Assembly (NCBI GenBank): GCA_049840815.1
Contig: JASGJI010000016.1
Location: 62,001-126,000 of the forward strand
Direction: 5' to 3'
Origin: JASGDN01 sp049840815
Lineage (GTDB): Bacteria > Chloroflexota > Chloroflexia > Thermomicrobiales > UBA6265
Length of the DNA stretch: 64,000 nt
The position numbers and the translations under genes were made by a program. Shown piece by piece: positions 27,449-36,220 of the stretch (the first letter of the stretch is position 1; the number at the start of each line of letters is the position of its first letter). Under the pieces are notes generated by a model. The model saw only the letters and a program-made list of their open reading frames with translations, did no database searches and was not told the DNA's origin.

Positions 27449-29173
27449 ATGGCGTCCGCACCCGTGGTGAGGCGTGAGACGGTCGCGGGCAGTGCGCCCG
27501 ACGGAGGGGAGACGTCGCGGCGCATCGCGTTTCGGCGAGGGGGCGATGCGCCCGGCCTGCGCGGGTTGCCGCTTGCAGTGGCGGTGGTGGCCGGGCTGGT
27601 CGCGTTCGGCTCGATGCTGTGGATGTACTTCCGGCGGCTGGGCATCAATCCGCCCGGCTTCTTCTGCGATGAGGCGGAGATTGGCTTCCGGACGTGGCAA
27701 CTGCTGCATGGCAAACTGCCGGCGCCAAGCCTGCGATTCCCGTTCTTCTATCAGCACATCGACTATACCATCGGGGCGTTCCCCCTCTATTTCGGCGCGC
27801 CGTTCATCGCCCTGTTCGGTGTGAGTGATGTCGCCGTGCGGGCCAGCGCGACGGTTGCCATGGTGATCGGGCTACTCGCGCTCGTCGGTCTGGCGCATCG
27901 GCTCGGATTGCGGAATGGCTGGCTGGGCGTGGTCGTCTTCGCGTTGAGTCCGATCGCCATTCACATGGCTCGCTTCAACATGGCCCACGCGCACGGCTTC
28001 ATGATGACAGCGCTCGGGATGTTCCTCTACGTCCTGGCGCGGGATCGTCGCTCGGCGCGTATCGCGGCCGTATCCGGCGTCGTGCTGGGCCTCTCGGTGT
28101 ATGCGAACCCGGCCTGGTACATCGCCGCTCCGGTGACGGTGGGCTGCATCGGGCTGGGCGAGCTTGTCGCGAATCGCGCGGTGCTGTCGCGGTGGCGACC
28201 GTTTGCCTGGATGGTTGCCGGGGTGGTGCTGTCCTGGATCCCGTTGTTCCACCGGATGGCCACCGATCCCCACTTCTTCGACCGCTTCAAGGAAAAGGAG
28301 GGGAGCGGCGCGGCGTCGCTTCTCTCCATCACGCGCTGGCAGGAGATGCTGGCCGAGTACCCGAAGTACTACTCGTTCGACTTCCTCTTTCGTGAGGCCA
28401 GCGAGGGTGGCAACCTGCGCCACGCCGTCCCAGGTGCTGGTCTGTTTCCGTTGCTCGTGCTGCCGTTACTTGTGCTCGGCGTGATGGCCGTGATCGGCGA
28501 GCGACGGAGCACCGCAAAGGTCATCGGTGTATGGTCGATCGCGATGCTTGTGCTGATGCCGATCGTCGATATCCCGACGACCTCCCCGGAGGCAGCGCCA
28601 TATACCTTCGCCATGTTCCCGATGCTGATCGGTGTCCCCGTGCTCTGCGGGTTTGGCATCTCGCTCGTCAGCCGGTGGATCGGGGGCGCCCTCGCCTCAT
28701 CGTGGCGGCAGGCCGTGGTGCCGGTCGCGCTCTCGGTGCTGGTCCTTGTCGGCGCGTGGTCGTTCTATCAGGGGCCATACGCCGAGTACGGGAAGACGGC
28801 CGGTGGATACTACGGTTGGCAGTTCGGGCCAGGGGAGGCCATCGCCGCCTTCGAGGCGGATAACTTCCAGCACGATCACTACTTCCTCGACAGCGATTTC
28901 AATGCTGCGTATGTCTTCCTTGACTTCTACCTTGCCGACAACCCCGAGCTGGCAGCGCGGACCAGCCTCGGCGCGCCACACGAGCGCCCGATTTCGGGCT
29001 CGATGCTCTACGCCGTTCGGCCGGATCGGTGGGAGCGCTACGTTGGTCCGCACGATCCGCAGCGCCGGTACGCCAAGCTCGTCGATGTCATCTACTATCC
29101 CGATGGGACTCCAGCCTTGCTGGTGCTTTCGATCTCCCTGCAGAACGTGCCGACTCCAGTCGACAACTGGTAG
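27449..29173 (+). CDS. GT-C fold membrane glycosyltransferase (GT39/GT83-like)
   Basis: 574 residues from ATG 27449 (SD GGGGAGAGGG). Around ten hydrophobic helices; the first external loop has GINPPGFFCDEAEIGFRTW, where the Asp-Glu pair is the donor-binding acidic motif of PMT/ArnT-like enzymes. A soluble C-terminal domain of about 130 residues follows the last helix. Probably glycosylates a surface lipid or protein from a polyprenyl-phosphate sugar. A terminator hairpin follows directly. Confidence 0.82.
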   Translation: MASAPVVRRETVAGSAPDGGETSRRIAFRRGGDAPGLRGLPLAVAVVAGLVAFGSMLWMYFRRLGINPPGFFCDEAEIGFRTWQLLHGKLPAPSLRFPFFYQHIDYTIGAFPLYFGAPFIALFGVSDVAVRASATVAMVIGLLALVGLAHRLGLRNGWLGVVVFALSPIAIHMARFNMAHAHGFMMTALGMFLYVLARDRRSARIAAVSGVVLGLSVYANPAWYIAAPVTVGCIGLGELVANRAVLSRWRPFAWMVAGVVLSWIPLFHRMATDPHFFDRFKEKEGSGAASLLSITRWQEMLAEYPKYYSFDFLFREASEGGNLRHAVPGAGLFPLLVLPLLVLGVMAVIGERRSTAKVIGVWSIAMLVLMPIVDIPTTSPEAAPYTFAMFPMLIGVPVLCGFGISLVSRWIGGALASSWRQAVVPVALSVLVLVGAWSFYQGPYAEYGKTAGGYYGWQFGPGEAIAAFEADNFQHDHYFLDSDFNAAYVFLDFYLADNPELAARTSLGAPHERPISGSMLYAVRPDRWERYVGPHDPQRRYAKLVDVIYYPDGTPALLVLSISLQNVPTPVDNW

Positions 29174-29185
29174 GCAGGGATGACG

Positions 29186-29223
29186 ACGGGGCGGGACGAT
29201 CCACACGGATCGTCCCGCCCCGT
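29186..29223. terminator. Perfect 17-bp hairpin, bidirectional terminator
   Basis: ACGGGGCGGGACGATCC at 29186-29202 pairs with 29207-29223 around ACAC, between the GT-C gene (+) and the GH95 gene (-). Confidence 0.9.
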
Positions 29224-29234
29224 TTGCGTTCGCT

Positions 29235-31802
29235 CTACGCGGGGACGATAACTGAGGCCGTGCCTGGCTCCGGTGTCCAGCGCAGGTGACGGCCTTCCTG
29301 GGTGACCGCGACGCGCGTTCCCGCGGTCGTGTCGAGGCCAGCGAAGGACGCTGCCCCCCACGGACCGGACTCCGATGCCGCATCGCCGAGGGGGATGGCC
29401 CGGACCGTGTAGTCGCGGTCGTCCGACACTTCCACCGTGAGTGGGGCGTTGCTGTCGCTCTCTCGAACGATTGTCGCTTGCGACAACAGGCCATTCGCCC
29501 ATGCCAGGTCGACCGCGATCTGCCCGCGCCCACGGAGTCCGGAGACTGCCCCGGTCGGCCAGACGGCGGGGAGCGCGGGCAGGAGGGCGATAACGCCGCG
29601 ATGGCTCTGGAGCAGCATCTCGGCGACTGCCGCCGTGCCACCAAGATTGCCATCGATCTGGAAGATGCGGGGTGGGTGCAGATCGAGCAGGGCATCGGTT
29701 GCGAAATGGCGGATCAGTTCGTCGACGTGGTGCGCGGCGAGGTCGCCTTCCCGGAACCGGGCGTAGAGCGCGGAGACCCACGAGCGGCTCCAGCCGGTAT
29801 GGCCGCCGCCGTGCGCCAGGCGGCGATCCAGCGATACGCGCGACGCGGTGACGAGGGCGGGATCGTCGTCCGTCGTGGGCCAGTCGCCGGGGAAGATGCC
29901 GTAGAGATGGGAGACGTGGCGGTGCTCCGGCTCGTACTCCACGAAGTCGTCCAGCCACTCCTGAAGCTGACCATGCTCGCCGATCAGGAGCGGGGCGAGG
30001 TTGTCGATCGTCTGCTGCCATGTCGGGCGGAGGTCGGCGTCCACGTCCAGGATCTCGCTGGCGGCGATGGCGTTGGTCAGGACTTCGCGCGCCATCAGGT
30101 GATCCATCGTCGCGCCGATCGTGTTGCGATAGGGGATTGCGGGCGTCTCACCGGAGCGCTCGGCATTTGCGGAGAGGGCTTCGCGGGCGGCGTCGTTGGC
30201 CATCGTCATGCCGGTGACGTTCTTCGGCGGCGTTCCCGAAAGGATGAAGGAGTTCTCCGGCGAGCCGGAGGGGACGGAGACGAGCCTGCCCGTCTGCGGA
30301 TGACCATCCCGCTGCTCAGGGACGAGGAACCCGGTCCAGAACTCGGCGCAGGCGCGAATCCATGGGTAGGCATGGTCGCGCAGGAAGTCCACATCGCCGG
30401 TGAATTCCCATTCCCACCAGAGGTGCTGCGCGAGCCACGATGCAGCGCCGTTCCAGAGGTCGGAGCCAATGGCCTCCGGCGTTGCGCGACCCCAGGCGTC
30501 GGTGGCATGCGGGAGGTAGACGCCATCCACGCCGAAGAGGCGCATGGAGACCTCACGCGCCGACGGCGCGAACCGCTCGATGAAGCGCGTCAACGGCTCG
30601 GTGGTCTCCGGGAGGTTCGTCACCAGCGCCGGCCAGTAGTTCATCTGGATATTGATGTTCAGGTGGAAGTCGCTCTGCCATGGCGGCGACAGTTCCTCGG
30701 CCCAAATGCCTTGCAGGTTCGCCGGAAGCTCGCAGTTCCGGGACGATGACCAGAGCAGGTAGCGCCCATACGTGAACCAGAGGGCGGTGAGGCCGGGATC
30801 GTCCGCGCCCGCCCGCAGGCGTTCCAGTCGCGCGGCGAGTGGCATCCGTGCAACCTCGTCCGGTGTCGGCAGGTCGAGTGTCACCCGTCCCATTGCGGCT
30901 TCATGGGCGGCGATGTGCGTGGCGCGAATGGCGGCGAGCGTCGGTTCCGTGGCGGCGGCGAGGCGGTGGACCTTCGCACGCAGGTCGTCGACCGGGATCC
31001 CGTCGTTGCTGGTCTCGATGGCGATCCGGATCGTCACGGCGGTCGCGCGGTGAATCTCGGCGTGCAGCGGCGCCCAGTCGCCGCGCACCACCATCGCCCG
31101 TTCGCCGGAGACCTGGAATCCAGCCTCCACGGCGAAGGTGATTCCCTCCGGGAACGTGCCGCCGAGGCCGACGTTCCGTTCGCTGGCCCAGCGCTCGATC
31201 GCGCCGTCGTCCGGGCCGAACCAGCGCGAGGTGTTCCTGGGGCTCTTGCCGTCCTCGTGGCGGCGATCCATCGAGAGACGAAGGGAGAGGCCGTCGGGGT
31301 GGTCGGTGCTGAGCGAAAGGATCACCAGATTCTCGGCCTCGGAGACGAATGCCTCCTGCCGCACGGCGTGGCCGTCGATGGTCCAGCTGGTGGTGGCGAT
31401 GCCGCGCAGCAGGTCGAGTTCTCGCCGGTAATCGGCGATCCTGGCCGGATCGGCGAGGTTCGTCGTCTCGATGGAGAGGTCGCCGACGGGCTGGTAGGGC
31501 ATGATGCGTCGTTCGTGGCCGCCGAGTACCTCTTCGGAGAGGACGGAGCCGCCGGCGATGTCGCCCGCGAAGAATCGTTCCCGAATCTCCGCCAGGCGGT
31601 GGGCGACATCCGGGGCGTTGCGGTCGCGGGTGGTGCCGCGCCAGAGCGATTCGTGATTGAGCGCGATCCGCTCGTGATCCGGACGGCCGAAGATCATCGC
31701 GCCAAGGCGACCGTTCCCGATAGGGAAGGCGGAGAGCCATTCGGCGGCTGGGGTGTCGTTCCAGAAGGACGTATTGGCCTGGATGTCGGTGGGAGCGGGC
31801 AT
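29235..31802 (-). CDS. Alpha-L-fucosidase/galactosidase, GH95
   Basis: 855 residues from ATG 31802; an in-frame ATG at 31859 with AGGAT close upstream would add 19. The protein begins with the family opener (SFWNDTPAAEWLSAFPIGNG, GRLGAMIFG), a 270-residue beta-sandwich, then the (alpha/alpha)6 barrel with NLQGIWAEELSPPWQSDFHL, NINIQMNYWPALVTNLPET and EHRHVSHLYGIFPGDWP, and ends in a beta-sandwich. GH95 enzymes hydrolyse alpha-1,2-fucosides or galactosides by inversion. No signal peptide. With the GH78 gene it points to use of deoxy-hexose-bearing glycans. Confidence 0.95.
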   Translation of the reverse strand: MPAPTDIQANTSFWNDTPAAEWLSAFPIGNGRLGAMIFGRPDHERIALNHESLWRGTTRDRNAPDVAHRLAEIRERFFAGDIAGGSVLSEEVLGGHERRIMPYQPVGDLSIETTNLADPARIADYRRELDLLRGIATTSWTIDGHAVRQEAFVSEAENLVILSLSTDHPDGLSLRLSMDRRHEDGKSPRNTSRWFGPDDGAIERWASERNVGLGGTFPEGITFAVEAGFQVSGERAMVVRGDWAPLHAEIHRATAVTIRIAIETSNDGIPVDDLRAKVHRLAAATEPTLAAIRATHIAAHEAAMGRVTLDLPTPDEVARMPLAARLERLRAGADDPGLTALWFTYGRYLLWSSSRNCELPANLQGIWAEELSPPWQSDFHLNINIQMNYWPALVTNLPETTEPLTRFIERFAPSAREVSMRLFGVDGVYLPHATDAWGRATPEAIGSDLWNGAASWLAQHLWWEWEFTGDVDFLRDHAYPWIRACAEFWTGFLVPEQRDGHPQTGRLVSVPSGSPENSFILSGTPPKNVTGMTMANDAAREALSANAERSGETPAIPYRNTIGATMDHLMAREVLTNAIAASEILDVDADLRPTWQQTIDNLAPLLIGEHGQLQEWLDDFVEYEPEHRHVSHLYGIFPGDWPTTDDDPALVTASRVSLDRRLAHGGGHTGWSRSWVSALYARFREGDLAAHHVDELIRHFATDALLDLHPPRIFQIDGNLGGTAAVAEMLLQSHRGVIALLPALPAVWPTGAVSGLRGRGQIAVDLAWANGLLSQATIVRESDSNAPLTVEVSDDRDYTVRAIPLGDAASESGPWGAASFAGLDTTAGTRVAVTQEGRHLRWTPEPGTASVIVPA

Positions 31803-32127
31803 CGGTCGCGTGGACTCCTGGCGGAAGGGCGGAGATTCGATGGGTTGGTTCGTGCGCATTATCCTGATCGTCGCCCTGCGCGCAAGGTTTTGTATACAGA
31901 AGCGCGTCGACCTTATGCATGAGGTCGGCGCGTTCTCGTGCGACGGGGGCCGGAATTACGCCTTCGGGAAGGTGAACTCGCGATCGGGGAACAGGCGGCA
32001 TAGAGCGTCCATCCGAGCAGCGACGCCTCCGGGTGTGGGGGCGAGTGGCTGGTTTTCAGGAAACTATCCCGCCGTGCCTGCCGTTGCAGGGTATGGCCAG
32101 CGGTCATGGGGCGGAGAACGGCAGACA
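31803..32127. promoter_or_regulatory. Upstream region of GH95 with GTATAC dyad
   Basis: About 325 bases without a supportable gene. At 31888-31901 TTTTGTATACAGAA forms a 14-bp dyad with one mismatched pair around a perfect TGTATACA (31891-31898). This is the style of operators for GntR-family repressors of sugar genes (GTATAC core), so control of the GH95 gene is plausible. Nothing else was seen. Confidence 0.4.
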
Positions 32128-32164
32128 CACGAAACGCCGCATGGCTGCCATGCGACGTTTCGTG
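32128..32164. terminator. 17-bp hairpin (one mismatch) after small acidic gene
   Basis: CACGAAACGCCGCATGG at 32128-32144 pairs with 32148-32164 around CTG with one mismatch. It lies 19 bases past the stop of the minus-strand gene at 32183. Confidence 0.8.
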
Positions 32165-32182
32165 GCGGGATATGGTGAGCGA

Positions 32183-32401
32183 TTACGCGGGCTGATGGTC
32201 GCGGTCGTTCTCGCGGCGGACCTCGGCGGCCTCTTCCGGCGTCAATTCGTCGTCGGCAAAGAGGCGGGCGATCGGGGAGATGACCTTGTCGAGCGTGCGC
32301 TCGATCGTCGTTTCCTTCGGTCCGGTGTCGCGCGCCTCGTTGGCCTCGATCTCGCGTTCGACGCTGTCGTCATCGGTGAAGATGGGCTGGGTGTCGCTCA
32401 T
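32183..32401 (-). CDS. 72-residue acidic protein, unknown
   Basis: ATG 32401 with AAGGAG nine bases upstream; own terminator downstream. Very charged (DDDSVEREIEANEARD, DELTPEEAAEVRRENDRD), predicted helical, no Cys, no membrane segment. No family recognised. Confidence 0.65.
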   Translation of the reverse strand: MSDTQPIFTDDDSVEREIEANEARDTGPKETTIERTLDKVISPIARLFADDELTPEEAAEVRRENDRDHQPA

Positions 32402-32490
32402 GACTCGCTCCTTGGTGGGTCGGCGCCCGTCGAATCGGATCCTCGATCTCTCGTTCGAGACCGCATACCCTGTGCCGTCGCTTCATGATG

Positions 32491-32530
32491 CCCGAAGTCC
32501 GGCAGAATGGCTATCCTGCCGGACTTCGGG
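32491..32530. terminator. 15-bp hairpin after DHA2 exporter
   Basis: CCCGAAGTCCGGCAG (32491-32505) pairs with 32516-32530 around a 10-base loop. It sits 21 bases past the restored stop of the DHA2 gene at 32551. Confidence 0.8.
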
Positions 32531-32550
32531 TGAGACCGATATGTGGCCGA

Positions 32551-34159
32551 TCAGTGGCCGGAGAAGGCCGGGGTCGAGAGGGCGGCGTCGTCGGTGTCGA
32601 TCTGCGTGACCGTTTGCGTGCTGCGCAGCGGGATCTCCTTGAGGAAGAGAATCACCACCAGCGCCAGCACCATGATTGGCAGGGCGTAGAGGAACATATC
32701 GGTGATCGCGTGCGTGTACGCGACCAGGACATCGGTCCTCAGCGGTTCTGGCAGCTTCTGCAACATCTCGATGTTGTTGGCGCTGCCCTCTGCGCTCATG
32801 GACTGCGCCCGGCGCATCGGTGGTGAAGACCTTGTCAAGGTAGTGCGACAGTCGCACATTCATGATCGCGCCGAGCAGGCCTGCGCCGATCGCGCCGCCC
32901 AGGGAGCGGAGGAAGGTTACGGTGCTGGTGGCGGACCCCATGTCGCGCATGGAGACCGCGTTCTGGATCGGGGTGACGACGGTCGTCATCGAGAGGCCGA
33001 CGCCCATGCCAAGGATGAAGGCGTAGATGCCGATCAACCAGTACGGCGTGTTGTAGGCGATCGTGTGCAGCAGGAAGAAGGCCAGGATCAGGATGATGGA
33101 GCCGATGACCGGGAAGATCTTGTATCGCCCGGTGCGTGTGATGAGCTGGCCGGAGATCACCGACATCGAGAACAGGCCGATCACCATCGGCAGCATGGCG
33201 AGACCGGAGCGGGTCGGGGACATGCCGTGCACGCCCTGGAAGTAGAGCGGCAGGTAGAGCAGGCCGCCGAACATCGCGAAGCCGATCAGGAAGCTGAATG
33301 CGCTGCCGACCGAGAAGATCGAATTGCGGAAGAGATGCAGCGGAATAATCGGTTCTTCTGCGCGCATCTCCACCAGGATGAACGCCACCGCGAAGACCAC
33401 CGAAGCGGCAACGAGCCAGAGGGCCTGTATGTTGGTCCAGCCGTAGCTTTCGCCGGCCCAGTTCAGATAGAGCAGCAACGAGCTGACTGAGGCGACGATC
33501 ATCGCGGCGCCGAGGTAGTCGATCTTGTGGTTGCGGCGGACCACCGGCATGCGGAGCGCCATCGACGTCACCACGAGGGCGACGATGCCGATCGGCAGGT
33601 TGATGTAGAAGATCCAGCGCCAGCTGATCGTATCCGTTAGCCAGCCGCCGAGCAGCGGACCGGCCACGCTGGAAATACCGAAGACCGCGCCGAAGTATCC
33701 CTGGTAACGACCGCGTTCCCGGGGCGGGATCACGTCGCCGATGATGGCGAAGGCGATCGCCATCAGGCCACCGCCGCCGATACCCTGCAGTGCGCGGAAG
33801 GCGATGAGTTGCGGCATGTTCTGCGCGAGACCGCACAGTGCCGAACCGATGAGGAAGATGACGATGGTTGCCTGGAAGATGATGCGCCGGCCATAGAGGT
33901 CGGAGATCTTGCCCCAGAGCGGGGTGACGGCCGTGCTGGTGAGCAGGTAGGCCGTGACGACCCACGAGAGGTGATTGAGGCCGCCGAGATCGCTCACGAT
34001 ACGGGGCAACGCCGTTCCGACGATGCTCTGGTCGAGGGCCGAGAGCAGCATCCCGGCGATGAGACCGCCGATGATCACCATGATCTGTCGATGAGAAAAC
34101 TCCGGCATCTCCGTCTGGCCGGGGCTGGAAACCCGTGCCGATGCCGTCGAACTGGCCAT
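32551..34159 (-). pseudogene. DHA2-type MFS multidrug exporter with one frameshift
   Basis: 14-helix exporter of the EmrB/QacA type: MLLSALDQSIVGTALPRIVS (motif D1), WGKISDLYGRRIIFQATIV (motif A) and GPLLGGWLTDTISWRW (motif C). Start ATG 34159 has GAGGATA upstream. After VFTTDAP the frame is lost; reading GG instead of GGG (plus strand CCC at 32808-32810) continues AQSMSAEGSANNIEMLQKLP and the last helix ALPIMVLALVVILFLKEIPL to a stop at 32551. Without that correction the frame runs to 32483 in nonsense and lacks TM14. Drug:proton antiport is the family role; the divergent TetR gene is the probable repressor. Confidence 0.88.
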
Positions 34160-34179
34160 GTTGTATCCTCGCTCGTCGC

Positions 34180-34208
34180 TATGTATTCGAATCCGCTAGA
34201 TGTCCCAA
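34180..34208 (-). promoter_or_regulatory. Predicted promoter of DHA2 exporter
   Basis: On the minus strand TTGGGA (34203-34208), 17-base spacer, TACATA (34180-34185). The -35 overlaps the TetR-type operator. Confidence 0.5.
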
Positions 34209-34224
34209 CCGACCGGTTGGTTGG
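34205..34224. promoter_or_regulatory. TetR-type operator between exporter and regulator
   Basis: CCAACCGACCGGTTGGTTGG, a 20-bp palindrome with one mismatched pair, centred at 34214/34215. It overlaps the -35 boxes of both divergent promoters, so one bound dimer could silence both genes. Confidence 0.65.
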
Positions 34225-34245
34225 GAGCGCCCGGACGACTATACT
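34217..34245 (+). promoter_or_regulatory. Predicted promoter of tetR-family gene
   Basis: TTGGTT (34217-34222), 17-base spacer, TATACT (34240-34245) on the plus strand, overlapping the operator dyad. Confidence 0.55.
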
Positions 34246-34298
34246 TGTCGGGTTGGTAGGTGTCAATCGGTATCGGGAAATGTCAGGTCGGGAGCATC

Positions 34299-34928
34299 AT
34301 GCAGGACGCGGACGGTCGGGAAGAGATATCGGAAGCGCGGCGCCGGGTGCTGGACGCCGCCAATACATTGTTCGTGGAGCACGGGTTCAAGGCAGTCTCC
34401 ATGCAGCAGATTGCCAATGTCGCCCAGATCAACAAGGCGACGCTCTACCACCATTTCCGGAGCAAGGAGGATCTCTTTGCCGCCGTGGTGATGGCGGCGA
34501 TGGCGCAGTCGAGCGACGATGTGCGCCATGCGATCCAGGCGGGGAAGACGCCGGCGGAGCAGCTCACGCTTGCGACGCTTCAGATCTTCGCGCGGACCAG
34601 CTCCGATTTCGGCCGGCTGATGACGGATGTTCACGAGCAGATGGAGCCATCGCTGCGAAACCGGATTCTGGCCGAGCAACCGATGCCATGGGACTTGTTC
34701 CGTGCCGTGATCCGGGAGGCGATGCGCCAGGCGGGGATCGACGACCTTCCCGATGCGACCGTCGATCTGGCGATGAGCATGTACGTGGGCATGACATGGG
34801 GCCAGATCTGGATGCGGAAGATCGAGGCGGTCGAGGTGCCGCTGAACGAGGAACTGGCGGCGACCCTGGTTTCCGTGCTGTTCTCCGGCCTCCGCGAGAC
34901 CTTCGCGCCGGCGCCCAGCATCGCCTGA
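34299..34928 (+). CDS. TetR-family transcriptional regulator
   Basis: 209 residues from ATG 34299 (SD GGGAG five bases upstream; a GTG at 34260 is less likely). The N-terminal helix-turn-helix is classical: RRVLDAANTLFVEHGFKAVS, MQQIANVAQINKATLYHHFR, SKEDLFAAVV. The C-terminal ligand domain is helical with many Met residues (MSMYVGMTWGQIWMRK). It is divergent to the DHA2 exporter with a shared operator, the usual layout for drug-responsive repressors. Confidence 0.92.
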   Translation: MQDADGREEISEARRRVLDAANTLFVEHGFKAVSMQQIANVAQINKATLYHHFRSKEDLFAAVVMAAMAQSSDDVRHAIQAGKTPAEQLTLATLQIFARTSSDFGRLMTDVHEQMEPSLRNRILAEQPMPWDLFRAVIREAMRQAGIDDLPDATVDLAMSMYVGMTWGQIWMRKIEAVEVPLNEELAATLVSVLFSGLRETFAPAPSIA

Positions 34929-34947
34929 GCGAGCGGGACGGAGCTAA

Positions 34948-35113
34948 AGCCGAGTGCAAAAGGGTTGCCGTCCTCGGTAGCGGGTCAGCTCGTCTGACCC
35001 AGCAGCCGCATCGATCCGGCGAAGCCGGATATCCCGGAATGGTTGCTGCCCCCAATATCGGCCTCCGGCCGATGGCGCAGACCAGCTGCGCCGCTACGGT
35101 TTCGTACTCGGCT
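34948..35113. repeat. Multi-hairpin element between tetR gene and IS630
   Basis: A 166-base stretch that folds almost completely. Closing arms AGCCGAGT (34948-34955) and ACTCGGCT (35106-35113); second stem GTAGCGG (34977-34983) with CCGCTAC (35091-35097). Inside are four 7-bp hairpins: 34982-35000 (GGGTCAG/CTGACCC), 35014-35030 (ATCCGGC/GCCGGAT, loop GAA), 35057-35073 (ATCGGCC/GGCCGAT, loop TCC) and 35074-35092 (GGCGCAG/CTGCGCC). The first and last hairpins compete with the second stem for a few bases. No coding potential. It could be a small mobile repeat or a structured RNA in the tetR 3' region; I recognise no family. Confidence 0.6.
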
Positions 35114-36167
35114 CTAAGCGGACTTGCAAAAGTCCTGCGTGATCCAGATGTGGGGCGAGGTCTCGGCATGGAAGGTCGCGCGGATCGCATCGCAGAGGGC
35201 TTGCGCTCGTTTGGCGAGACGTTCGCGGTCGTTCCAGAGCCGGTGGCAGGCGAGCTTCGACTTCAGGAAGCGCCAGACCCGTTCGATCAGGTTGAGCTGC
35301 GGAGAATAGGTCGGGAGCCAGATCACCTCGACCCGATCCTCGTGCTCGGCGAACCAGGCACGAAGCGTGGCTGTCTTGTGATAGCTGGCGTTGTCTGCCA
35401 CCAGGACCAGCTGGCCGGTTGGCCACCGAACGAGCAGCTGCTCAAGGAAGGCTTCGAAGGTGGCGGCATTCATCGTCGATTCCTGAGCGGTCACAAGCTC
35501 TCCGGAGCCATAGTTCAGGGCTCCGAACACGGCGATGCGCTGGTCCGTTCCCGCGGCGGGGATCCGGGTGGGGGACACCCGGTCGCTGCCAGCAACGATC
35601 CAGCTGGGGATGGGTGTGAAGCTGGCATTCATCGAGATAGAGCAGCTGGAATCCATCGGCGGAAGAAGCCCCCCTTTTGCAGGGTGTCCAGCACATGGGC
35701 GGCACTGGCGACGGCTTCGATGTCCTGCCGATGCGCGAGATCGTGCCGTGGGCGGCGATAGACGTAGCCTTCGGCATGCAGGGCCCGTTGGACGGTGGTG
35801 ACACTCACGGTCCAGCCCGTCCGGCCGAGCAGGTCCGTCAGGTCGGCGATCGTCCAGATCGTGGTGGGATAGCCATGGGCATCTGGCGATGCCGTGAGCG
35901 CATCCCGCAGGACGACCAGCGCTTCCTCGGGGAGCTTGCGTGGTCGTCCCGGACGGGGGCGGTCGGCGAGACCCTCGCGGCCTTCGGCCAGGAAGCGCTT
36001 CCACCAACGACGGAGGGAGTCGTCGCACACACCGCAGCCGATGCCTGCGGCGTGGAGGCTCGGGCTGTCCAATGAGACCAGCAAGACGTGAGCGCGGTGG
36101 CGGCATCGGGATCGGCCTTCGTAAGGGCGATCAGATCGCTTCGGCGGGACCGCTGGTCGGGAGACAT
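35114..36167 (-). pseudogene. IS630-family transposase, three single-base frameshifts
   Basis: Starts at ATG 36167 (SD AAGGAG). Restoring one base in each of three G/C runs (36102-36103 one short; 35669-35674 and 35570-35574 one long) gives one protein of about 350 residues: N-terminal HTH (LRRWWKRFLAEGREGLADRP), then the DDE catalytic core with LLYLDECQLH (Asp), LVLVADNASYHKT (Asp) and PQLNLIERVWRFLKSKLA (Glu), ending DFCKSA. This is the Tc1/mariner-like IS630 class. As written no intact transposase is made. The stop codon TAG uses the flanking TA of the insertion. Confidence 0.88.
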
Positions 36168-36220
36168 GGCAGGCTCCTTCCTGATGCCCCCGTTCCCCGC
36201 AAGATTTATGCAAGCCCGCT
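35117..36220 (-). mobile_element. IS630-family insertion sequence, complete ends
   Basis: 1104 bp. Terminal inverted repeats align as AGCGGACTTGCAAAAGTCCT (left) and AGCGGGCTTGCATAAATCTT (right, complement), 16 of 20 matching, and are flanked on both sides by TA (35115-35116 and 36221-36222), the target duplication typical of IS630. Both ends are intact, so insertion is probably recent. The right TA lies within the stop codon of the LuxR-type gene. Confidence 0.85.

Noticed and set aside
34948..35113. Integron attC site
   Set aside because: The outer arms lack the GTTRRRY core and there is no integrase or cassette next to it.
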